Below are positions 1 to 5,155 of a DNA stretch of 7,428 nt, one piece after another. Under the pieces are notes generated by a model. That model was not told the origin of the DNA. It saw only the letters and a program-made list of their open reading frames with translations, and made no database searches. Source of the stretch: Ch67 sp964491665 (GTDB lineage Bacteria; Pseudomonadota; Gammaproteobacteria; Pseudomonadales; Ketobacteraceae); the NCBI GenBank assembly GCA_964491665.1, contig CAZBII010000209.1:1-7428 (forward strand), read 5' to 3'. How positions within the stretch are numbered: position 1 is the stretch's first letter; each line of letters opens with the position of its first letter. The translations under genes were made by a program, and so were the position numbers.

Positions 1-1
1 C

Positions 2-922
2 CTGCGCGCACTGGATGGTCGCCTGACCACCCGCCAGTACATTGCCCTGATCCGCAACGCCCGCCAGCTGACCCGCGATCCGGCGCTGGCCTTTCAGTTC
101 GGCCTGCAACTCAAGCTTTCCACCCACGGCTTTCTGGGCTTTGCCGCCATGAGCGCGTCCACCCTGGGCGAGGCGCTGGAACTGGCCATGAAATACTGCC
201 GCACCCGTTTCGAATTCATGAATCTGCTGTATTACCGCGAGAAAGGCTTCGGCGTGGTGGAAATCGTCGAAACGGTACCCATGGGCGATGCCTACGCGTT
301 CATGCTGGAAGCGTTCATGACCAGCTTTGCGGTGATGAGCGTGAATCTGCTGGGCGAAGTACCCGGTGATATTCAGGTGCGCCGGACCTGCGACCGGCCC
401 GCCTGGTTCGATGAGGCGCGCCGCCTGTTCCAGGTGCAGCATGCGGTGCAGTTCAATGACAGCGTCGACCAGATCCGCATTCCCGAAAGCCATCTGCAGC
501 GCAAACTGGTGCTGTCCGATCCGGTGGCGCGGCAATTGGCAGAAGCGCAGTGCGAAAAGGAACTGCAGACCATACAGGTGCAGGACGACCTGGTGTATCG
601 TGTCACCCGGTTGCTGAAGGACTTCGAGGGCGCCTGGCCAAAACTGGAGCAGGTGGCGCTGCAGCTGCACCTGTCGCCGCGCACACTGAAACGGCGTCTG
701 CTGGAAGCGGATACCTCTTTCCAGCTATTGCTGGATCAGGTGCGGCTGGAACAGGCCCGGCTGCTGCTGAGCGAATCCCGCAAGTCCGTTGACGCGATTG
801 CCGCCACACTCGGCTACAGCGACACCTCCAATTTCAACCGCGCCTTCAAGCGCTGGCTGGGCCTCACACCCGCCGCGTTCCGGCGCCAGCAACAGGCGCA
901 CGCGCCGCACACCACTCAATAA
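2..922 (+). CDS. AraC-family transcriptional regulator, 5'-truncated by the window edge
   Basis: The reading frame is open from base 2, so the start lies outside the window. 306 residues are visible, and relatives of this type are usually about 340 long, so roughly 30-40 N-terminal residues are missing. The N-terminal part, including LTTRQYIALIRNARQLTRD and HGFLGFAAMSASTLGEALEL, matches the Arabinose_bd-type sensor domain found in OruR-like regulators. The C-terminus holds the two AraC helix-turn-helix units: the first around visible residues 214-235 (LEQVALQLHLSPRTLKRRL), the second around 262-285 (VDAIAATLGYSDTSNFNRAF), ending in the typical LTPAAFRR. It is expected to be a cytoplasmic DNA-binding activator, but the inducer cannot be read from the sequence. 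An ATG at 149 is internal, because homologous sequence continues upstream of it. The next gene starts 31 bp after the stop, so the two may be co-transcribed. Family assignment is secure; the regulon is unknown. Confidence 0.93.
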   Translation: MRALDGRLTTRQYIALIRNARQLTRDPALAFQFGLQLKLSTHGFLGFAAMSASTLGEALELAMKYCRTRFEFMNLLYYREKGFGVVEIVETVPMGDAYAFMLEAFMTSFAVMSVNLLGEVPGDIQVRRTCDRPAWFDEARRLFQVQHAVQFNDSVDQIRIPESHLQRKLVLSDPVARQLAEAQCEKELQTIQVQDDLVYRVTRLLKDFEGAWPKLEQVALQLHLSPRTLKRRLLEADTSFQLLLDQVRLEQARLLLSESRKSVDAIAATLGYSDTSNFNRAFKRWLGLTPAAFRRQQQAHAPHTTQ

Positions 923-953
923 CCAGGAAGATCCAATTTCATCAGGGGGAAGT

Positions 954-1979
954 ATGAGCACCGTCACCACCGACACACTGGCGCAACTGGAACAATTGCA
1001 TGTGCAGTTTCTGCTGTCGCGCATTCAGGGCGCTGGCCTGCAGGACACCATCGAACGCGAAGCCGCCGCCATTTATGGCTGGGGCGAAAATGTCACGCTG
1101 ACGCAGCTGCTGGACGTGACCAAACTCAAGCAGCACATCAGCCGGCTGGTGAAAACCGTGCCCTTCACCGAAGAACTGCGCAACCTTGTGGTGAAAGCGG
1201 TGATCGCGGTGGTGAATTCCGATCTCAACCATTCCGCCAACCTGCAGACGCTGGTGCCGAAAAAGGAATACGACAAGGCCATCAGCCATTACGCCCAGTT
1301 TGAAAAAGTGCGCATGGACGTGGTGCGCATCATTCTGGAAAGCCCGATTTACGGCGAACTGATCAGCGACGTGCTGTATCACGGCATCAAGGATTATGTG
1401 ATGACCGAGAACCCGCTGGTGAAGAACGTGCCCGGCGTGTCCAGCCTGATGAAATTCGGCGCGAAAAGCCTGAACAAGGCCATGCCGAAACTGGAAGATG
1501 CTGCCGAGAGCGCCATCAAGAAATTCATCAACGCCAACCTGCGCAACTCCGTCGACCTGAGCGAGCGCATCCTCAACAACGCGCTGTCGGAAGACAACAT
1601 CCGCACCATCGCCGATCATTTCTGGGGCGCGCTGAGCGAGAAGGAATTTTCCCGCGCGCAGAAATATGTGGAAGAGGAAAAAGTGCAGGATACCGCGAAG
1701 CTGGTGGAAGATTTCTGGCACGAAATCCGCGAAACGGAATATCTGCACAACATGATTCACCAGGTGGTGGATTACGTGTTCGAGCAGTTCGGTGAGCGCA
1801 AACTGGCGGAGCTGGTGTCGGCGCTGGGCTACGATCAGGCGTTTATCACCAGCGAACTGAAGCTGATCCTGCCGGACCTGCTGGGGCAGGAGGTGATCTG
1901 GCAGATCACCGAGCAGCGCATTCGCGCCAATCTCAAGGATTTTTACAGCAGCGCAGAGGTGGTGGCGCTGGCGCAGTAA
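954..1979 (+). CDS. Conserved-looking helical protein of unknown function, 341 aa
   Basis: I do not recognise this protein. The ATG at 954 is chosen because a purine-rich ribosome site (AGGGGGA, 944-950) lies just upstream. An in-frame extension back to 789 would overlap the regulator gene and have low-complexity, unlikely sequence. The product is charged, looks almost entirely alpha-helical, and has no signal peptide or convincing membrane segment, so it is probably cytoplasmic or peripherally bound. The middle, around residues 153-178 (start NPLVKNVPGVSSLMKFGAKS), is a Gly/Pro-containing and less charged stretch that breaks the helices. Two similar segments, HFWGALSEKEF (222-232) and DFWHEIRETEY (253-263), suggest a short internal duplication. 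It lies 31 bp after an AraC-family regulator on the same strand, so it may share that regulator's transcript or be its target. That the gene is real is well supported; any function would be a guess. Confidence 0.88.
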   Translation: MSTVTTDTLAQLEQLHVQFLLSRIQGAGLQDTIEREAAAIYGWGENVTLTQLLDVTKLKQHISRLVKTVPFTEELRNLVVKAVIAVVNSDLNHSANLQTLVPKKEYDKAISHYAQFEKVRMDVVRIILESPIYGELISDVLYHGIKDYVMTENPLVKNVPGVSSLMKFGAKSLNKAMPKLEDAAESAIKKFINANLRNSVDLSERILNNALSEDNIRTIADHFWGALSEKEFSRAQKYVEEEKVQDTAKLVEDFWHEIRETEYLHNMIHQVVDYVFEQFGERKLAELVSALGYDQAFITSELKLILPDLLGQEVIWQITEQRIRANLKDFYSSAEVVALAQ

Positions 1980-1997
1980 GATCCGTCCGTGAACACC

Positions 1998-2030
1998 TGC
2001 CGGTGCTGAGGCGCGCCTTCAGCACTGGCA
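1998..2030 (+). terminator. Strong hairpin downstream of the 341-aa gene, possible terminator without U-tract
   Basis: Bases 1998-2011 pair with 2017-2030 to give a continuous 14-bp stem (two G-U wobbles) around a 5-base loop, CGCGC. It sits 18 bp after the stop of the + strand gene and overlaps the last codons of the convergent arsR-type gene. No T-run follows on either strand. It is therefore either a weak or Rho-assisted terminator or an RNA 3'-end stabiliser. In the minus-strand transcript the two wobbles become C-A mismatches, so it fits the + strand transcript better. Confidence 0.45.
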
Positions 2031-2309
2031 GCATTCCTTCAGCAGAAAATCCAGCGTCTCCTGCAATGTGCCGAAGCAGGGCTTGCAGTACAGTGTGTTC
2101 TTGGCCCGTTCCTGTGCGATCAGATCCGCCTGCACCAGCCGCCCCAGATGATGTGAGAGGGTGGACGCGGGAATGTCCAGCTCCGACTGGATGTCGCCCA
2201 CCGGCAACCCCTGCGGCCCGGCCTTGACCAGCAGGCGGAAAATGCCCAGCCGGGTGGGGTGCCCCAGCTCCGCCAGTCGCTTTGCCATGATGTCCAGTTC
2301 GTCTGCCAT
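2019..2309 (-). CDS. ArsR/SmtB-family metalloregulatory repressor
   Basis: The 96-aa product has the size and winged-helix layout of ArsR/SmtB repressors. It contains LGHPTRLGIFRLL (residues 15-27), the recognition helix region IPASTLSHHLGRL (46-58), and the wing with ERAKNTLYC (67-75). Such proteins bind DNA as dimers and release it when they bind As(III), Sb(III), Cd, Zn or another thiophilic ion. The classical arsenic site in the alpha-3 helix (ELCVCDL in plasmid R773 ArsR) is absent: here the equivalent reads LPVGDIQ with no cysteine. Instead there are cysteines at 75 and 78 and a C-terminal cluster, ECCQC (92-96). That resembles ArsR proteins that bind trivalent arsenicals through C-terminal cysteines. 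The gene is divergent from the glutathione synthetase gene, with two inverted-repeat operators between them. The ligand is inferred to be an arsenical or another thiophilic agent. No arsB, acr3, arsC or arsM is in view. Confidence 0.93.
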   Translation of the reverse strand: MADELDIMAKRLAELGHPTRLGIFRLLVKAGPQGLPVGDIQSELDIPASTLSHHLGRLVQADLIAQERAKNTLYCKPCFGTLQETLDFLLKECCQC

Positions 2310-2335
2310 TGAATTGCCTGCTTCAGATCAATAGG

Positions 2336-2357
2336 TATTTCGATAATACTAGAAATA
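2336..2357. promoter_or_regulatory. Probable ArsR operator 1, over the arsR promoter
   Basis: This is an inverted repeat: TATTTC at 2336-2341 and GAAATA at 2352-2357, separated by 10 bp. An inner A8/T15 pair and a central AT keep the dyad. It lies 27 bp before the arsR ATG and covers the predicted arsR -10 box and start site, as expected for autorepression. The same pattern occurs again at 2397-2418, with 17 of 22 positions identical, which makes chance unlikely. Confidence 0.75.
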
Positions 2358-2374
2358 TGGTTGACCGGAGTCCA
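2346..2374 (-). promoter_or_regulatory. Predicted arsR promoter
   Basis: On the minus strand, TGGACT (complement of 2369-2374) and TAGTAT (complement of 2346-2351) are separated by 17 bp, matching the sigma-70 -35 and -10 boxes at 4 of 6 positions each. Transcription would start near 2339, about 30 bp before the arsR ATG. The -10 box lies inside operator 1. The placement is a prediction from sequence only. Confidence 0.5.
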
Positions 2375-2389
2375 GTTCGCAGCTAGATT
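2361..2389 (+). promoter_or_regulatory. Predicted sigma-70 promoter of the glutathione synthetase gene
   Basis: TTGACC (2361-2366, 5 of 6 matches to the -35 consensus) and TAGATT (2384-2389, 4 of 6 to the -10 consensus) are separated by exactly 17 bp. The expected start is near 2396, immediately before or at the edge of operator 2, leaving an untranslated leader of about 110-150 bases depending on the true start codon. The promoter overlaps the divergent arsR promoter, so the two must be controlled together. Confidence 0.6.
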
Positions 2390-2396
2390 AAATTTA

Positions 2397-2418
2397 TATT
2401 TCCATGATTGTCGAAATA
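2397..2418. promoter_or_regulatory. Probable ArsR operator 2, over the synthetase transcript start
   Basis: This second copy of the inverted repeat has TATTTC at 2397-2402 and GAAATA at 2413-2418 with the same 10-bp spacing as operator 1. Shared inner bases are A8, T9, A11, T12 and T15. Its centre is 61 bp from that of operator 1, close to six helical turns. It lies at the predicted +1 of the + strand promoter, a position where a bound repressor would block transcription. Confidence 0.72.
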
Positions 2419-2465
2419 GGTGCGCGTGCGAAGCGTCGCTGAATGGGATGTGGCAGGGCTCGATC

Positions 2466-2493
2466 TATTGGGTGCGGCGCAGGCAGCCCAATA
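2466..2493 (+). other. Hairpin in the leader of the synthetase mRNA
   Basis: Bases 2466-2473 (TATTGGGT) can pair with 2486-2493 (GCCCAATA), giving 8 bp with one G-U wobble, 15 bp upstream of the first possible ATG. No T-run follows, so it is not a terminator. It may affect translation or mRNA stability, or mean nothing; it does not match a riboswitch known to me. Confidence 0.3.
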
Positions 2494-2508
2494 TAGCGAG
2501 CGTGAGGA

Positions 2509-4017
2509 ATGGGTAGCGATATGACAAGCAGTCCGGGAGTGATGATGGGCACAGGTTCGGACGTTAACTCCGGCGCGGCGGAAGCCCTGGGCAGGCTGGC
2601 GGAAAAAGCCACCGTGCTGGCACTGGAGCGGCAGCTGGGCCTGAAACGTGACGACGGCCTGCTTGCCCACAGCCCGCTGACCCTGTTGCCGTGGCAGATC
2701 GGCGCGGCGGAATTTGCCGAGGCTCGCAGCATTGCCCGCGCCATCGGCCGGCGACTGGCGGCGCTGGCAGCCAATCCGGCGCAATTGCAGCAGGCGTTGA
2801 CCCCAATTCTGGCGGGCACTTCGTTGCCGGCGCAGCTGTGGCGGCAGTTGCAGACGGTTCCGGTGTCTGAGCGGCGGGCGCAGTCGGTCAACCTGATCCG
2901 GGTGGATCTGCTGCAGGATCGCGCCGGCCAGTGGAAACTGGTGGAAACCAACAGCATCGCCGCCGGCATGGGACCGTTCAGTGAGGGGCTGGCGCAGATC
3001 CAGCAGGAACTGTGGCCGGAGCTGGTGCAGGCAGGGCTGGCACCGGCAGAGCCCATGCCGTCGTTCGCACCCAATCCCGCAGTGGATACGCTGGCCGACG
3101 CGCTGCACAGGGCGGCCATGCAGCAGATGCGCATGCAACCGGTTCACAGCCAACTTGCCGGCGCGCCTGTTTCCACCCAGCCGTTGGGCAGCACGGAGCC
3201 GCTGATCGTATTTGTGGTGGAAGCCAGTGAGGACAATATTTTCGACCAGCGCAAGATTGCGCATGCACTGGAACAGCGGGGCGCGCGCGTGGTGCGCCTG
3301 ACGCTGGCCGAGATCGACGCTCGTCTCGACCGCACGCAGGCGCCGCTGTGTGTGCTGCGTGACATCGGCGTGGTGCAGGTGTTTTATTTTCGCACCGGCT
3401 ACAACCCGGCGGACTACCGTGTCATGTCCGATGGGCCGCATGACATCACCCGACTGCTGCGTCTGCGCGCCGAACTGGAAACGTTGCGGGTGGCGCTGGC
3501 GCCCACCATTGCCACGCAGCTGGCGTCGGCGAAAGCGGTGCAGGCGCACTGGGCGGCGACCGTGCAGGACGGCGAGGATTTCACGGCGCTGCACACCGGC
3601 CACCAGTTTCTCGCTGATCTGTGCGCGCCGAATATTACCGACTGGTCCGAGTGGCTGCTGAAAAGTCAGGGCGAAGGCGGCGGCAATGTGGTGCAAGGCG
3701 ATGCAATTCCGCTGCAGCTGGCAAAACTGTCCGCGCGGGAAAAACCAGACTGGTTGTTGATGCGCAGGATTCATGTCACGCCGCGAACGCAGGTGGTGCC
3801 GATGCTGCGCAAGGGACGGATTGAATTCGTGCGGCATCTGATGTCGGAGCTGGGGTTGTTCGTGCTGGGTGATGATCTGCACGACGGCGGCTATCTGCTG
3901 CGCAGCAAACCCGTGCATGCGCTGGAAACCGGTGTGCACCGGGGCGAGGGCATGATCGACACGGTCGTGTTTGCCGATCACCGCCATTCATCGGAATTTC
4001 CGCTGGACCGCCGCTGA
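2509..4017 (+). CDS. Eukaryotic-type glutathione synthetase (ATP-grasp ligase)
   Basis: This cytosolic enzyme is expected to join gamma-glutamylcysteine and glycine with ATP to make glutathione (EC 6.3.2.3). The sequence follows the eukaryotic GSS family and not the usual bacterial GshB. NLIRVD (128-133) carries the substrate-binding Arg. VETNSI (145-150) has E146 and N148, matching human Mg ligands E144 and N146. YFRTGY (293-298) and PTIATQLASAKAVQ (332-345) match human YFRDGY and PDIATQLAGTKKVQ. The glycine-rich loop KSQGEGGGN (385-393) keeps the Mg ligand E389, and LLRSK (463-467) precedes the A-loop. At 502 aa it is close to the human length of 474. Differences: the Arg of human KPQREGGGN is Gly388, and the A-loop reads LETGVHRGEG. 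In-frame stops at 2494 and 2503 exclude an upstream start. The ATG at 2509 has GAGGA abutting it, so ATG 2521 or 2545 (GGGAG five bases upstream) may be used. It is divergent from an ArsR gene, with an ArsR-type operator at its start site. Confidence 0.9.
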   Translation: MGSDMTSSPGVMMGTGSDVNSGAAEALGRLAEKATVLALERQLGLKRDDGLLAHSPLTLLPWQIGAAEFAEARSIARAIGRRLAALAANPAQLQQALTPILAGTSLPAQLWRQLQTVPVSERRAQSVNLIRVDLLQDRAGQWKLVETNSIAAGMGPFSEGLAQIQQELWPELVQAGLAPAEPMPSFAPNPAVDTLADALHRAAMQQMRMQPVHSQLAGAPVSTQPLGSTEPLIVFVVEASEDNIFDQRKIAHALEQRGARVVRLTLAEIDARLDRTQAPLCVLRDIGVVQVFYFRTGYNPADYRVMSDGPHDITRLLRLRAELETLRVALAPTIATQLASAKAVQAHWAATVQDGEDFTALHTGHQFLADLCAPNITDWSEWLLKSQGEGGGNVVQGDAIPLQLAKLSAREKPDWLLMRRIHVTPRTQVVPMLRKGRIEFVRHLMSELGLFVLGDDLHDGGYLLRSKPVHALETGVHRGEGMIDTVVFADHRHSSEFPLDRR

Positions 4018-4036
4018 AGCAGGCATACTCCGGCAC

Positions 4037-4996
4037 ATGAACAATATCATCAAGACAACACCCGATTTCGCGGTGCAGTGGCGCGATTCCAGCCATGATT
4101 TCGAATCGCAGATTTTTATTGAGGACTCGGCCCGCAACGATGCCTCGCTGCTGCTGGAGCGGCTGCGGGAACCCCTGATACTGCTTGAAACGGCAACCAC
4201 CTGTGTCGCAGTGACGGAGATGTCCTGGTCAGAGTCCACCTCTGTTTCGGTGGTGCCGGACCGGCCGGCCTTCTGCATGGGCCTATCCGTGTCGCCGCAG
4301 GCATCGGCGCAGTATGGTTACGATGACGATGTGCGCAATCCGGCGACCACCGGCACCACCCTGTTCATGGCGCCGGGCAGAAAGTTCACCGGCCGGGGCA
4401 GCAGCGGAATATTTCGCACCATCGTGTGCTCGTTCGACACCGATTATGCCGAACGTATCATGGGCAGCATGACTGCGCTGTCGCCGGCGCAGCTGGAGCG
4501 CGCGCTCAATATCCAGAACTCGCTGATGACGGCCCTGCTGTTCCGTTTGCTGAAAGAAGCCATGCGGCCAGGCCGGATGAGTGAGGCGGTGGTGGAAGCC
4601 TGTGGCAAGGCGTTGCTGGTGGAATTTGCCCACTGGCTGCAGGAGGAGCGCGCCGTCAGCGACGGCCGTGGCAAACTGACGGCTCGCCACTGGTCGATCA
4701 TCGAAAGCTGTCTCAGCAGCGTGCATGGCAAACTGCCCAGCGTTGCCGAACTGGCCCGCGCCTGCGGCTTCAGCGAGCGACACTTTCTCAAGCTGTTTCG
4801 CGAACAGAAGCAATGCACGGTTGCCCAGTACATAAAATCCTCCCAGATCGCCAGGGCGAAAATCTATCTGCTCGACACCGATCTGCCGCTGAAGGAAATT
4901 GCCTACCGGCTGGGATTCAGTTCTCCCGCCAATTTCACCTCTGCATTCCGCTCGGCGACAGGCAAAACTCCGGGCCAGTTGCGACAGGAGAAGTGA
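4037..4996 (+). CDS. AraC-family transcriptional regulator
   Basis: This 319-aa regulator has an N-terminal beta-rich domain (about 20-190) of the kind that senses small molecules, but no ligand can be named. The C-terminal AraC DNA-binding domain has two helix-turn-helix units, SVAELARACGFSERHFLKLF (235-254) and PLKEIAYRLGFSSPANFTSA (284-303), followed by the family signature ending GKTPGQLR. The ATG at 4037 is preferred because an earlier in-frame ATG at 3971 lies inside the synthetase gene; the ribosome site is weak (AAGCAGG, 4017-4023, distant). It starts only 19 bp after the synthetase stop, with no terminator between, so co-transcription is plausible. That would place it under ArsR control. 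Immediately downstream, paired direct repeats 21 bp apart upstream of the lipoprotein hydrolase gene look like its binding sites. Family is certain; start codon and target are inferred. Confidence 0.9.
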   Translation: MNNIIKTTPDFAVQWRDSSHDFESQIFIEDSARNDASLLLERLREPLILLETATTCVAVTEMSWSESTSVSVVPDRPAFCMGLSVSPQASAQYGYDDDVRNPATTGTTLFMAPGRKFTGRGSSGIFRTIVCSFDTDYAERIMGSMTALSPAQLERALNIQNSLMTALLFRLLKEAMRPGRMSEAVVEACGKALLVEFAHWLQEERAVSDGRGKLTARHWSIIESCLSSVHGKLPSVAELARACGFSERHFLKLFREQKQCTVAQYIKSSQIARAKIYLLDTDLPLKEIAYRLGFSSPANFTSAFRSATGKTPGQLRQEK

Positions 4997-5026
4997 GGGG
5001 CGCTGCATCATGCGCCGCCGCACCGA

Positions 5027-5059
5027 TCTGAAATTCAAAACAGGCATTCTGAAATTCAA
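5027..5059 (+). promoter_or_regulatory. Two 12-bp direct repeats 21 bp apart, probable AraC-type activator site
   Basis: TCTGAAATTCAA occurs at 5027-5038 and, identically, at 5048-5059. The 21-bp offset equals two helical turns, the usual spacing of the half-sites for an AraC-family dimer. They lie 12 bp upstream of a predicted -35 box of the hydrolase gene and 30 bp after the araC-type gene. Each copy also contains a small dyad, TGAA-A-TTCA, so another dimeric regulator is possible. Confidence 0.6.
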
Positions 5060-5071
5060 TAGTCATTGCGG

Positions 5072-5100
5072 TTGGGCATTTGGTATTGCGGCGCTAGAGT
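5072..5100 (+). promoter_or_regulatory. Predicted activator-dependent promoter of the hydrolase gene
   Basis: TTGGGC (5072-5077) and TAGAGT (5095-5100) are 17 bp apart and fit weak sigma-70 boxes (3 and 4 of 6 matches). A poor -35 box next to upstream direct repeats is typical of a promoter that needs an activator. The start would be near 5107, with a leader of about 49 bases. Confidence 0.4.
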
Positions 5101-5155
5101 TTCCGGGCTGACGCAGCACGCGTCCGGACAATAACAACATTCGAAGAGTATCGTC

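Noticed and set aside
933..945. A TGAAATT-like element (minus strand) before the 341-aa gene, resembling the 5027-5059 repeats
   Set aside because: There is only a partial match and no second copy 21 bp away, so it is probably chance.
789..953. N-terminal extension of the 341-aa protein into the AraC gene
   Set aside because: It would overlap the conserved second helix-turn-helix of the regulator and be Pro/Ser/Arg-rich. The ATG at 954 has a ribosome site.
942..1760. 272-codon minus-strand frame opposite the 341-aa gene
   Set aside because: The composition is atypical (many His, Phe and Gln) with no motifs, and the + strand gene has a ribosome site and sensible protein composition.
2003..2227. 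74-codon + strand frame opposite arsR
   Set aside because: The minus-strand ArsR product is a clear family match; the + strand frame is Pro/Ala/Ser-rich shadow.
2395..2400. TATATT as an alternative -10 box for the synthetase promoter
   Set aside because: No acceptable -35 box lies 16-18 bp upstream, and TTGACC-17-TAGATT is a better pair.
2383..3987. 534-codon open frame on the minus strand opposite the glutathione synthetase gene
   Set aside because: It is a shadow of codon bias in a GC-rich gene. Its translation is rich in His, Arg and Gln without recognisable motifs, while the + strand frame carries full GSS family motifs.
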